Source: Oceanospirillales bacterium
GTDB lineage: Bacteria > Pseudomonadota > Gammaproteobacteria > Pseudomonadales > Balneatricaceae
Length of the DNA: 64,000 nt
Direction of reading: 5' to 3'
NCBI GenBank assembly: GCA_018223185.1
Contig: JAAEYW010000009.1
Span: 111,280 to 175,279 of the forward strand
Shown: positions 43,616 through 52,127 of the stretch, in pieces
Position numbering within the stretch: the first letter of the stretch is position 1
Layout: each line of letters opens with the position of its first letter
Notes under the pieces: generated by a model
Told to the model about the DNA's origin: nothing
Seen by the model: the letters and a program-made list of their open reading frames with translations, nothing else
Database searches by the model: none
Position numbers and translations under genes: made by a program

Positions 43616-44122
43616 TTAACGTTTCAGGGTCAGTGTGTCGCCCCGCTGAGTCAGTTCAATTTGTTGCAAAAAACTCATTCCTAACAGCACAGTGTCTCCC
43701 TGCATATGGGGATTGATATGAGCGGATACATTTGCCAGAGACAATCCACCCAGCGCCACAGAGTCGAGCCGGGTTCCATAGACTTTGATTGTGCCATTAG
43801 CTGTGCTGGCGTATGAGGTTTTGCCTGGTGTCAGCCGGAGTCTGTTTGCCAGCGCTCCGGGAACACTGATATCGGTAGCCCCGGTGTCGAGAAGAAAGCG
43901 TACCGGCTGGCCGTTGATCGTTCCCGGTGCCACATAGTGTCCCTGACGGTTGCGCTGGAGTACTACAGTCTGATTGCTTTCTGACATCTTCAGCGCGTGG
44001 TTAGGATCATTTTGCTGTAACAGACGGTCCTGAAACATCAGATAAAATAGCCCCAGAAGAATAATCCAGGTGAGGTGGGCAAAGAGACGGCCGATAAAGT
44101 GCCGGCTGCTATCCTGTTTCAT
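43616..44122 (-). CDS. Retropepsin-like aspartic protease, membrane anchored
   Basis: 168 residues. One TM helix (about 12-30) places the rest in the periplasm. The clan AA domain (about 55-165) has the catalytic FLLDTGATDISVP; a single DTG means the active form is a dimer, as in retropepsins. The matching late motif (LDSVALGGLSL, VLLGMSFLQQIEL) gives the family's ...LLGMSFL signature. Bacterial members are annotated as TIGR02281-type proteases with few known substrates. Stand-alone gene. Confidence 0.87.
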   Translation of the reverse strand: MKQDSSRHFIGRLFAHLTWIILLGLFYLMFQDRLLQQNDPNHALKMSESNQTVVLQRNRQGHYVAPGTINGQPVRFLLDTGATDISVPGALANRLRLTPGKTSYASTANGTIKVYGTRLDSVALGGLSLANVSAHINPHMQGDTVLLGMSFLQQIELTQRGDTLTLKR

Positions 44123-44331
44123 ATTGCTCCTGTATATTATATCTGTTCATATACTTTAGTCTGATAATATATATTTCATTCAGTTCAATGATTCATTTTA
44201 TTGTGCGTTTTTTGCAGGCGAGAGACTGAGCAGAACAGATTTAGTTTTAGCATAAGCAGACTAAAAAGGGATAGCTTCTGAGTCAGGTTGATTTGAGTAA
44301 CTGACTGGTAAGCACAAATTGGAGAGAGCGA

Positions 44332-45597
44332 GTGCAGTTTCATTCACAACGTCAGATGATTGCTGATGAAGTTCACGCCCGGCCGTTTCAGCAGTTGAGT
44401 CCACCTTTAAAGGTGCTGCATTTCGCTCTGATGCTGGGGGATAAAAGTATTGCAGAGGTGCGTGATGATATCTCTGAGTTTTTTCTCCAGTGTGGGGGAG
44501 AGGCGATGCAGCCTGAGGCCAGCTTCTGTTACCAGCAGCTGGAATCATTGGCGCTGCGGTGGGAAGCACATACTGAATTTTATACCCTGACCCTGTATCA
44601 GAACCAGCTTGACCGGCTGTGGCAGCAGTCAGTCGCCGGTCTTCCCGAAAACTGGAGTGACCAGCTTCCCGGTGAACTGATAACCGGGGTGCAGATCCAG
44701 GTGGTGGAGCCTTCAGCTGAAGGTGATGAAGAGATGGCAAGAGAGCTGTTCAGAAACCATCAGCTGATCGGTTCCCGTGTGATGCGGGGGGCAGCCCGTG
44801 TCTGGACCGATTTCCGTGCCGAAGGGGAGTTTTATCTGGATCGGATTCTGGTGAAAAATATCCATATGCATGGTTATCAGTGTGGCCGGTTGATACAGCG
44901 CCTCTGTGAGATCGATACCTATCGTGCCGTGGCTTTGCTGGGGCTGGAGCCTGCCCGGCAGACGATGAAAGAAGTATCCCGGCTTGACCGGGAGCTGGCT
45001 GAGATAACCCTGAAATTAAGCGAGCTCGATAAGGGTGATGAATCTGAGACACTGGATGCCCTGATGTCGCTGTCGGCACAGGCAGAAGAGATCTCGGCGG
45101 ATACCGTAAACCGGTTTTCAGCCTCCGATGCCTATTATGCGTTGGTGAGAATGAGAATCTCCGAACTGGAAGAGATTCGCATAGAGGGGCTGCAAACTCT
45201 GGAGCAGTTTATCGAGCGCCGGGTAGACCCTGCGATGCGTACCTGGCAGGCAGCGGCTCAGCGGCTTGAGCGTCTGTCCCAGCGCATCGCTCGTTCCAGT
45301 AATCTGCTGCGCTCCCGGGTTGATCTTTCAACTGAGCAGAAGATTCACGGCCTGCTCAGTTCGATGAATAAACGCACCCGGCGTCAGCTTACTCTGCAGG
45401 CGAAACTGGAAACCTTCTCTATCATTGTCGTGACCTACTATGTCTTCGATCTGGTGGAGCGTACCATTCGTCACCTCACCTCAGGTGAGCCCCGGGAGAT
45501 GGCGATTCACTGGCTCAGTTACTCTTTGCCGGTGGTTGTTCTGCTGGTCTGGTGGTATGTTCGCCGCATCACCAAAGAGTTTAAGTCTGATGATTAA
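44332..45597 (+). CDS. DUF3422-family membrane protein
   Basis: 421 residues. The N-terminal region has the family signature ADEVHARPFQQLSPP (about 10-24). A long helical, coiled-coil-rich middle section (about 215-360) follows, and two hydrophobic helices lie near the C-terminus (about 355-375 and 392-412). DUF3422 proteins are widespread and uncharacterised. GTG 44332 is used as start behind GGAGAGAG because the conserved beginning immediately follows. A soluble cytoplasmic head with a membrane-anchored tail is the likely topology. Confidence 0.87.
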   Translation: MQFHSQRQMIADEVHARPFQQLSPPLKVLHFALMLGDKSIAEVRDDISEFFLQCGGEAMQPEASFCYQQLESLALRWEAHTEFYTLTLYQNQLDRLWQQSVAGLPENWSDQLPGELITGVQIQVVEPSAEGDEEMARELFRNHQLIGSRVMRGAARVWTDFRAEGEFYLDRILVKNIHMHGYQCGRLIQRLCEIDTYRAVALLGLEPARQTMKEVSRLDRELAEITLKLSELDKGDESETLDALMSLSAQAEEISADTVNRFSASDAYYALVRMRISELEEIRIEGLQTLEQFIERRVDPAMRTWQAAAQRLERLSQRIARSSNLLRSRVDLSTEQKIHGLLSSMNKRTRRQLTLQAKLETFSIIVVTYYVFDLVERTIRHLTSGEPREMAIHWLSYSLPVVVLLVWWYVRRITKEFKSDD

Positions 45598-45662
45598 TGT
45601 TTGTTTTTTAAACATATTTTGAACCCTAAGGCGCTAGTTTTCAGTCTGGCCTGCAATCCTGT

Positions 45663-45690
45663 TTGCATCTGCCGGACAGGCTGTTATACT
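45663..45690 (+). promoter_or_regulatory. Promoter of the SRP RNA gene
   Basis: TTGCAT (45663-45668) and TATACT (45685-45690) are 16 bp apart, followed by a GC-rich discriminator (GCGCGCC), the usual mark of growth-rate-controlled stable RNA promoters. Confidence 0.7.
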
Positions 45691-45733
45691 GCGCGCCTGT
45701 CTCGTTCGAGACGACCTTAAGTGGTCACGTTAT

Positions 45734-45846
45734 GGTGGCTCCATTGGTCCTCCCGCAACGATAAGCCGTGAACCTGGTCAGGCCCGGAAGGGAGCAGCCA
45801 CAGCGGTGGATTCGTGTGCCGGGATGTGGCTGGTGGAGCTGCCCCC
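45734..45846 (+). ncRNA. ffs: 4.5S signal recognition particle RNA
   Basis: The conserved domain IV hairpin is clear: GGTCAGGCCCGGAAGGGAGC with the GGAA tetraloop, and AGCAGCCA on the distal side. The flanking TCCTCCCGCAACG and GTGCCGGGATGTGGC match E. coli 4.5S RNA, and the terminal arms GGTGGCTCC and GGAGCTGCCCCC pair. The RNA binds Ffh to target nascent membrane proteins to FtsY and the translocon. Ends are set by analogy with E. coli (114 nt); a longer precursor from the promoter near 45697 would be trimmed by RNase P. Confidence 0.96.
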
Positions 45847-46177
45847 AATTCCCCATCTATATCTTATTTATATTTGTCTGCTATTTCGGCAAACTGTTTC
45901 TGCATCCGTCCTCGTTCGTTTTTGATTCATCAGTGATATCAGATCAATGCTCGCTATTTTGTATGTGATGATACCTTCCGCTTATCTGTAATCTGTAGCG
46001 AGAGCCATTGTGCTGGCGCGGCATTCGGGGGGGGGACGGTTTTTCTGGACTATACTGATCTCTACAGCAGATCTCGACAGGTGTGGTGGTTTTTTAGGAA
46101 TAATTCCTATGCTTATTATCTGTTCTGCCTGCTATATTTACTCCGATTTTTTCTGATGTCGTAGAGGGGTTTTAAGG
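45847..46177 (+). promoter_or_regulatory. Omp upstream region with G9 tract at the promoter
   Basis: No gene. A run of nine G (46027-46035) lies 15 bp upstream of TATACT (46051-46056), that is, over the -35 or spacer of the only good promoter candidate for the downstream omp. A leader of about 115 nt and an AAGG ribosome site precede the ATG at 46178. Confidence 0.5.
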
Positions 46178-46729
46178 ATGAAAAAGACACTTTTGGGTTT
46201 AGGTATAATTGCAGCATTAACGCCAGCTATGGCAAGTGCTGAAGGCGGTTATCTAGGTGCTTCTTATGGAAGAACCGAACTGAATGTTTCTGATAGTGAA
46301 AAAGCTGAGTTGGGTTCGCTAGGCCTTTCCGTTGATGATACCGATCAGGGATGGAAGATATTTGGTGGCTACCGCTTTAATGATAATGTTGCGGTTGAAG
46401 TGTTTCATGCAGATTTGGGTGATGCTGAAGTTTCTGATGGTACGGACTGGGTTAAAGTGGGTACTGATGGATATGGCGTGTCCGCAGTGGGGCTTTTACC
46501 GGTTAGTGAAAAATTTGATTTGTTCGCTAAAGCAGGCATGTTCCATTGGAGCGCCGATTTGACTTCAAGTGTTGGCGTTTCTGATGGAGATGACGGTACT
46601 GATTTGACCTACGGTATCGGTGCTGCTTATAACATGAAAAATGTATCGTTTCGTGCCGAATTTGAACGTTACGATATCAGTGGCGATGATGTTGATATGA
46701 TCTCTGCTGGTGTACAGATCAACTTCTGA
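46178..46729 (+). CDS. Outer-membrane beta-barrel protein
   Basis: 183 residues. Signal peptide MKKTLLGLGIIAALTPAMASA. The mature chain alternates hydrophobic and polar residues in eight short strands typical of small OmpA/OmpX/OprF-type barrels (GGYLGASYGRTEL, WKIFGGYRFNDNVAVEVFHA, FDLFAKAGMFHW, LTYGIGAAYNM, VSFRAEFERYDI) and ends in the BAM signal Phe (GVQINF). Loops are acidic (SDGDDGTD), common in marine bacteria. Function is unknown. Expression may vary with the upstream G-tract. Confidence 0.9.
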   Translation: MKKTLLGLGIIAALTPAMASAEGGYLGASYGRTELNVSDSEKAELGSLGLSVDDTDQGWKIFGGYRFNDNVAVEVFHADLGDAEVSDGTDWVKVGTDGYGVSAVGLLPVSEKFDLFAKAGMFHWSADLTSSVGVSDGDDGTDLTYGIGAAYNMKNVSFRAEFERYDISGDDVDMISAGVQINF

Positions 46730-46741
46730 GTTGTGTTTGAT

Positions 46742-46765
46742 GGACGCCTTTTTTATAAGGCGTCC
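46742..46765 (+). terminator. Hairpin after omp
   Basis: GGACGCCTT (46742-46750) and AAGGCGTCC (46757-46765) are perfect arms with a TTTTAT loop. No T-run follows, so it may be an mRNA stabiliser rather than an efficient terminator. Confidence 0.6.
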
Positions 46766-46950
46766 GATAGTTATAGAGAAGTAAATTAAATCAGAGTTGA
46801 ATGTCTATCACTCTGATATAATTCTGCGGTTAACTGATAAGAAAACCCGGAATTACATCCCCTTGTGATTACTCAAAATCACACCTTCATACCCCGAGAC
46901 TTAGCTTTCCTGTTTTAGAATAAACTCAGTTAAATCAGAGGCCGGGGGAT

Positions 46951-48438
46951 ATGTTGGCTAATATTATGCCTCATGGAACACATGAATGGGTTGAAAGGAT
47001 CAGCGAGCATGAGTTGCCCGCGCTGTGTTCGACTATTCGCGAGATCGAGAAGATCTCCAAGGATGATATCTCGTCACTGGCCAGGCTGGGTCAGACGGTG
47101 CTGCATGATCATGCACTTACCACGGCAATTCTCAAAGTGGCGAATAGCGCTGGCTATATGGGATGCAACCCTGTCACTACCGTAAGCCGGGCCTCCGTTG
47201 TGCTGGGGCTCAACCGGATCAAAAATATCTGTATCACAGCCAAAATGCTCAGCAGTCTGTTGAAAAACAGGAAGCTGACGCCTGGCGTGTATGAGCGGTT
47301 GCTGAGGTTGATGGCGCAGTCGTTTCATGCCGGGATGATTGCCAGGATGATGATGCTGGATTATGAGGAGGATGTTCAGGAGGAGGCCTTTATTGCCGCC
47401 TTGCTGAATCGTTTTGGTGAGAGCGCTTTCTGGAGTATGGGCGGCCCGGTGACAGTCGAGCTTGATAAGTTGTTGCGACAAAAGCCGTTTGCCAGACACA
47501 ACGATGTTGCTTATATCGTCCGGCAGACGCTGGGCACTACTTTTGAGGATATGAGTCTGGGGCTGGCCAGTTCCTGGAATATGGGGAGTGTACTGATCAG
47601 TTCTCTGGAAGAGCCAGAACTGCGTACTCCCGAACTGCGCTGCGTACACCTGGCAGTGAAAATGAGCGCGACACTGGCAAACCCAAATCACCGCAGCAGT
47701 GAGCTGGATAAACTGCTGACAGAGATCGCTGATCTGACGAAGTGGGATAAGCGGGATCTGCTGGCGAGAGTGGCGCAATGCTCTGAAGAGACTATTGAGT
47801 TGTTGCGCACCTATGGGGCGGGGGTCTTAACCCGATATATCAGTCATGACCCGATCTCTCCGACAGATAAAGAAGCAGAACCGGTTGCGGAAGAACTGAG
47901 TGATCAGGCACTGCAGCTGCGGATTCTGCGTGAGATGGCGTTTTTGCCCAATGAGAATGCTGATTTTAATCTGGTTGTACAGACTGCGTTAGAGGGAATT
48001 CATCGGGGTATACGGATGCGCCGGACCATTGTTTTTCTGAAATCCCGTGAACGAGGGTGCCTGATGCCCCGGTTTATATCTTCATCGGATTTTACTCAGA
48101 TTAAACGGGAGTTTGTGGTTAGTCTCAGTGGTTCGTCGAATATCTTTACCCATGTGCTGAATAGCCGGCAGCCGGTCTGGGTCGATAATCTCAATGCGCC
48201 AAAATGGCGTGCCTATCTGGACAGTTCACTGCGGCAACAGGTGAGTAAGGATGGTTTTTTTATCGCGCCTATCATCTGGGGCAAGCACTGTGTGGGGTTG
48301 TTTTATGCCGACCGCAAAGATCCCTCTGACCGGGCGGTTCATTCTCCGCTTAGTGACGATGACTTTATGGCTTTCACGTTGTTTGCCCAGCAGACCAATA
48401 TCTGCTTTTCACTGATAATTAAAAACGCTGAGCGTTGA
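46951..48438 (+). CDS. HDOD-GAF domain signalling protein
   Basis: 495 residues. The HDOD domain (about 15-215) has the family's helical pattern (ILKVANSAGYMGCNPVTTVS, VVLGLNRIKNICITAKML) but lacks the catalytic HD-GYP residues. A GAF-like domain lies at about 330-490 (LVVQTALEGIHRGIRMRRTI, FFIAPIIWGKHCVGLFYADR). HDOD proteins act in regulatory pathways such as c-di-GMP-linked motility and stress signalling, usually by protein contact. It is cytoplasmic. ATG 46951 follows GGGGGAT. Monocistronic. Confidence 0.87.
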   Translation: MLANIMPHGTHEWVERISEHELPALCSTIREIEKISKDDISSLARLGQTVLHDHALTTAILKVANSAGYMGCNPVTTVSRASVVLGLNRIKNICITAKMLSSLLKNRKLTPGVYERLLRLMAQSFHAGMIARMMMLDYEEDVQEEAFIAALLNRFGESAFWSMGGPVTVELDKLLRQKPFARHNDVAYIVRQTLGTTFEDMSLGLASSWNMGSVLISSLEEPELRTPELRCVHLAVKMSATLANPNHRSSELDKLLTEIADLTKWDKRDLLARVAQCSEETIELLRTYGAGVLTRYISHDPISPTDKEAEPVAEELSDQALQLRILREMAFLPNENADFNLVVQTALEGIHRGIRMRRTIVFLKSRERGCLMPRFISSSDFTQIKREFVVSLSGSSNIFTHVLNSRQPVWVDNLNAPKWRAYLDSSLRQQVSKDGFFIAPIIWGKHCVGLFYADRKDPSDRAVHSPLSDDDFMAFTLFAQQTNICFSLIIKNAER

Positions 48439-48460
48439 TATATTAACGCTGTTATTTCAT

Positions 48461-48512
48461 AAACCCGTCAGCAGGAGTAGACGCTGGCGTCGCTCCCGCT
48501 GGCGGGTTTTAA
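48461..48512 (+). terminator. Terminator after the HDOD-GAF gene
   Basis: A long interrupted stem (CCCGTCAGCAGGAG with CTCCCGCTGGCGGG) contains an inner ACG...CGT hairpin, with AAA before and TTTT after. Confidence 0.75.
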
Positions 48513-48534
48513 CGAAGTGAACAATGTGAATGGT

Positions 48535-48723
48535 TTAGTGGGATGTCTGGTCTCCGCTTTCCAGAGAAACGGGTTCATCGCTGGTTAGCCAGCAAGGGGG
48601 CTCTTCAGTCAGTATGCTGACAGGGCAGTGGGGGTCCTGAAAGCGGATGATTTCCTGTTGTTCGATTAAGCGATGACGGCGTATCGTGTACTCGTTTGCA
48701 CTGTTTGCTTTTTGCATCTCCAT
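48535..48723 (-). CDS. Small hypothetical protein
   Basis: Up to 62 residues (MEMQKANSANEYTIRRHRL...). A GAGG ribosome site lies at a good distance from the second ATG (48717), so the protein probably has 60 residues. The composition is ordinary and soluble, with a CP-x8-PPCWL segment. No family is recognised. It lies between a terminator and the dnaX region on the opposite strand. Confidence 0.5.
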   Translation of the reverse strand: MEMQKANSANEYTIRRHRLIEQQEIIRFQDPHCPVSILTEEPPCWLTSDEPVSLESGDQTSH

Positions 48724-48933
48724 GTCCTCGCAGGTTAGAAGATTATTGTTGTTACTCTAAGTTAGACTACTTGTTGAGAGTTTGCTAAAGAACAGTTTTC
48801 ATGCAAAACCTGAATCGCTTGATGATTCGCAATTTAGTTATCACTTAATAGCCGGTTTCGCTGGCGATATCAGGCGGTTACCGTTAGCATTGGTAGCCAT
48901 GAATAAACACCCCTCTCATATAGATTTGCAGCG

Positions 48934-51096
48934 ATGAGTTATCAGGTACTGGCGCGTAAATGGCGTCCCGCTAAGTTTCAGGAAATGGTCGGGCAGGAGC
49001 ATGTGCTCAAGGCTCTGGTGAATGCACTGGATGATGACCGGTTGCACCATGCGTATCTGTTTACCGGTACACGAGGTGTTGGTAAAACATCGATTGCCCG
49101 ATTGTTTGCCAAGTCACTGAACTGCGAGACCGGTGTGTCGTCCACGCCCTGTGGCGAGTGCTCAGCCTGTCGGGAGATCAGTGAAGGCCGCTTTGTCGAT
49201 CTGATTGAAGTGGATGCGGCGTCCCGGACCAAAGTGGAAGATACCCGTGAGCTGATGGAAAATGTTCAGTACGCGCCGACTCACGGTCGATTCAAAGTGT
49301 ACCTCATTGACGAGGTGCATATGCTGTCTACTCACTCGTTCAATGCATTGCTGAAAACGCTCGAAGAGCCGCCTCCCCACGTTAAGTTTCTGCTGGCCAC
49401 TACTGATCCGCAGAAACTGCCGGTTACGATTCTGTCCCGCTGTCTGCAGTTTAATCTGAAGAATATGATCCCGGAACGGATCGTGGAGCACCTGTGTCAT
49501 GTGCTGACAGCAGAGAATATCCCTTACGAAGAGCCTGCATTGTGGTTATTGGCCCGCTCTGCGGATGGTTCGATGCGGGATGCACTGAGTCTGACCGATC
49601 AGGCGATCGCTTTTGGTGCCGGCTCTGTTGTTGAGGCCGATGTCCGGGCGATGCTCGGAACGGTTGATCAGCGTCTGGTATACCGTCTGGTGGATAGCCT
49701 TGCTGCTCATGATGCGAAAGCATTGCTGGCTGCGGTTGATGATCTGTCCCGTTTCTCGCCTGATTACAATACAGTGCTCGGTGATCTGATCAGTCTGATG
49801 CACCGGATCGCGCTGGCGCAGATTGTTCCTGATGCGGTGGATAACGGTTTAGGTGATCGGGATCTGGTACTGGATCTGGCGGGTAAACTGACCGCTGAAG
49901 ATGTCCAGCTGTTTTATCAGACCGCCCTGATGGGGCGTAAAGATCTGCCTTTTGTACCGGATGCCCGGGAAGGGGTGGAGATGACCCTGATGCGGATGCT
50001 GGCGTTCCGTCCGGTATCGGTTAGTCATGAGGGGTTGAGTCAGCCGGCGGTGTCTGACACGGGGGCCACTGCAGCAGGGGCATCACAGAGTACAGCTGAA
50101 GGCGCGAGTGCTGTAAATCCGCATGAAGCTCAGCCTGAGTCCCGCCCGGACCGAGTGGTTGAGGCACAGGCCGACAGCACGCCGGATTCTCAATCAGGTT
50201 CAGCGCTGGATTCACGGTCGGACTTATCATCGAACTTGCAGTCGGGCTTACCATCGAATCAACACCCGGGCTCGCAGGAGTCGCCTCCCGACTATGACGA
50301 ATCCTATCTGCAGGGTGGTTATGAGGATCTGCCGGGAAAAAAGCCTGAAGCTGATTCAGAACCGCCAGCGGCTGCGGGGCCTTCTGCTGTAATGGCACAA
50401 TCGACCCGACCGGTCGTTGATCTGCCCTGGGAAGATAATACTCAGCCTGTGCGGCAACAGATTGTTAACCCGGCCAGCACTGCCATTGGTGCAGGCCGCT
50501 CTGAGCCGGTATTCAGCCCTGAGCCAGCAAGCAGCCCGGAGCCCGAAAACAGATTCCAGCCCGTGATAAACCCTGAACCGGTTACTCAACCGGAGAGAGC
50601 AGCAATCCCGGATCAGGCAGCGGTCGGTCAGGCTGGCCCGGGGGCTAGTCAAACGGAACAACCCTCTGCCGCGGTTAAAGAACCCGAAGCTGAGGTGAGT
50701 AAAGAGATCGGGCAGTTCGGTCCCGATCAGTGGGTGCTGCTGGTCGAGCTGATCGGGCTGACTGGTATGACATACAGTATCGCATCCAATACCTCTCTGG
50801 AGGCGGTGGGTGATTGCTGGCGCTTTCATTACACCAATGAGCAGAAAGCACTGATCAGCGATACTCATATCGAGCGTATACGTGACTCGATTGGTCATTA
50901 TTTTAACAGGCCGGTTGAGGTAGAATTCAGTTTAGGCAGTTATGGTCGTGAGACTCCCAGCCAGTATCGTGACCGGAAACGGGCGGAACGTCTGGCAGAG
51001 GCGGTCAGCTCAATCCAGAATGATCCGGTTGTTCAGTCGGTGATTGATCGGTTTGGTGCGACTATTGATCTTCAATCGGTTCAGCCAATCGATTGA
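48934..51096 (+). CDS. dnaX: DNA polymerase III subunits tau and (by frameshift) gamma
   Basis: 720 residues as tau. Domains I-III (about 1-365): Walker A GTRGVGKTS (about 45-53), a zinc site including CGECSAC, Walker B/DExH LIDEVHML, and sensor segments TDPQKLPVTILSRC. A long low-complexity Pro/Ser/Glu linker (about 370-590) precedes domain V (about 600-720), which in tau binds the polymerase alpha subunit. It loads the sliding clamp and links the two polymerase cores. Codons 468-470 are GGA AAA AAG; a -1 slip there would end after one further codon and give a gamma of 471 residues. It leads an operon with ybaB, recR and rnd. Confidence 0.96.
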   Translation: MSYQVLARKWRPAKFQEMVGQEHVLKALVNALDDDRLHHAYLFTGTRGVGKTSIARLFAKSLNCETGVSSTPCGECSACREISEGRFVDLIEVDAASRTKVEDTRELMENVQYAPTHGRFKVYLIDEVHMLSTHSFNALLKTLEEPPPHVKFLLATTDPQKLPVTILSRCLQFNLKNMIPERIVEHLCHVLTAENIPYEEPALWLLARSADGSMRDALSLTDQAIAFGAGSVVEADVRAMLGTVDQRLVYRLVDSLAAHDAKALLAAVDDLSRFSPDYNTVLGDLISLMHRIALAQIVPDAVDNGLGDRDLVLDLAGKLTAEDVQLFYQTALMGRKDLPFVPDAREGVEMTLMRMLAFRPVSVSHEGLSQPAVSDTGATAAGASQSTAEGASAVNPHEAQPESRPDRVVEAQADSTPDSQSGSALDSRSDLSSNLQSGLPSNQHPGSQESPPDYDESYLQGGYEDLPGKKPEADSEPPAAAGPSAVMAQSTRPVVDLPWEDNTQPVRQQIVNPASTAIGAGRSEPVFSPEPASSPEPENRFQPVINPEPVTQPERAAIPDQAAVGQAGPGASQTEQPSAAVKEPEAEVSKEIGQFGPDQWVLLVELIGLTGMTYSIASNTSLEAVGDCWRFHYTNEQKALISDTHIERIRDSIGHYFNRPVEVEFSLGSYGRETPSQYRDRKRAERLAEAVSSIQNDPVVQSVIDRFGATIDLQSVQPID
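50321..50348 (+). promoter_or_regulatory. Programmed -1 frameshift site in dnaX
   Basis: The heptamer A AAA AAG (50337-50343) is in the zero frame. A Shine-Dalgarno-like GAGG lies 10 nt upstream (50323-50326), and after a -1 slip the next codons are GCC TGA. E. coli dnaX has the same heptamer, the same 10-nt spacing and a stop after one codon. A possible stem (CAGAACCGC with GCGG/TTCTG, 50357-50386) follows. Confidence 0.85.
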
Positions 51097-51178
51097 GTCA
51101 GGCTGCTAAGCCGGAATATTTTGCGAACAGATTAAATACGGGTGTGATGCCCGGGCTTTAAAAGAAGCGAGGAAGAAT

Positions 51179-51505
51179 ATGATGAAAGGTGGCATGGGTA
51201 ACCTGATGAAACAGGCCCAGAAGATGCAAGCTGAGATGCAGAAAGCACAGGAAGAGATTGCTAAGGCTGAGGTCAATGGCGAGTCCGGTGCGGGTCTGGT
51301 AAAGATTGTGATGAACGGTCGCCACGATGTGCGTAGCGTGACTATTGATGACAGTCTGATGGAAGAGGATAAGGAAATTCTTGAAGACCTGATTGCAGCC
51401 GCTGTTAACGATGCCGTTCGCAAAGTTGAAGCAGAGACGCAGGAACGTATGGCGAAAGTGACCGGCGGTATGGGTATGCCACCGGGCTTTAATATGCCGT
51501 TCTGA
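51179..51505 (+). CDS. ybaB: YbaB/EbfC nucleoid-associated protein
   Basis: 108 residues. The helix [20 protein letters not shown] and the sheet region [19 protein letters not shown] are diagnostic of the YbaB/EbfC DNA-binding family, which forms a tweezer-like dimer that binds DNA. The C-terminal tail is Met/Gly-rich ([13 protein letters not shown]). It follows dnaX and precedes recR, the order found in most Gammaproteobacteria. The start is the ATG at 51179 after GAGGAAG. Confidence 0.94.
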   Translation: MMKGGMGNLMKQAQKMQAEMQKAQEEIAKAEVNGESGAGLVKIVMNGRHDVRSVTIDDSLMEEDKEILEDLIAAAVNDAVRKVEAETQERMAKVTGGMGMPPGFNMPF

Positions 51506-51520
51506 GCCTGAGTAAACACG

Positions 51521-52120
51521 ATGTCCTTTAGTCCTCTGATTCAGGATTTGATTGATGCATTTCGGGTGCTGCCCGGAGTCGGCCCGAAAACGGCACAGCG
51601 CATGGCTTTTCACCTGCTGGAGAGGGATCGCAGTGGTGCCGGTACGCTGGCGACTGCACTGACGGTAGCCGCCGAAAAAGTAGGGCATTGCAGTAGCTGT
51701 CGAACCCTGTCTGAGAATGAACTGTGTTCGATCTGTGCCGATAACAGTCGCGAAGAATCGCAGATCTGTGTACTGGAGTCACCGGTGGATATGCTCGCTA
51801 TTGAACAGACCGGTGGGTTCAATGGCGGTTATTTTGTGCTGATGGGCCACCTTTCACCGATTGATGGTATTGGACCGGATGATCTGGGGCTGGATCTGCT
51901 GTTTAAACGGCTGCAATCCGGCGCGGTAAAAGAGATGATTCTGGCGACCAATCCAACGGTTGAAGGTGAAGCGACTGCACACTTTATTGCCGAACAGATA
52001 AAGCATCTGGATATTCGGGTGACCCGTATTGCCCATGGCGTGCCGGTGGGGGGCGAGCTGGAATATGTTGACGGCGGAACACTCGCCCATGCAATGGCCG
52101 GTCGCCGGTTGATGAACTGA
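51521..52120 (+). CDS. recR: Recombination mediator RecR
   Basis: 199 residues. An N-terminal HhH motif ([17 protein letters not shown], about 16-32), a Cys4 zinc finger (CSSC ... CSIC, about 56-71), a TOPRIM domain ([17 protein letters not shown] ... about 78-170) and the C-terminal Walker B-like segment. RecR works with RecO and RecF to load RecA on single-stranded gaps. It is 15 bp after ybaB and 7 bp before rnd. Confidence 0.96.
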   Translation: MSFSPLIQDLIDAFRVLPGVGPKTAQRMAFHLLERDRSGAGTLATALTVAAEKVGHCSSCRTLSENELCSICADNSREESQICVLESPVDMLAIEQTGGFNGGYFVLMGHLSPIDGIGPDDLGLDLLFKRLQSGAVKEMILATNPTVEGEATAHFIAEQIKHLDIRVTRIAHGVPVGGELEYVDGGTLAHAMAGRRLMN

Positions 52121-52127
52121 GGTGATG

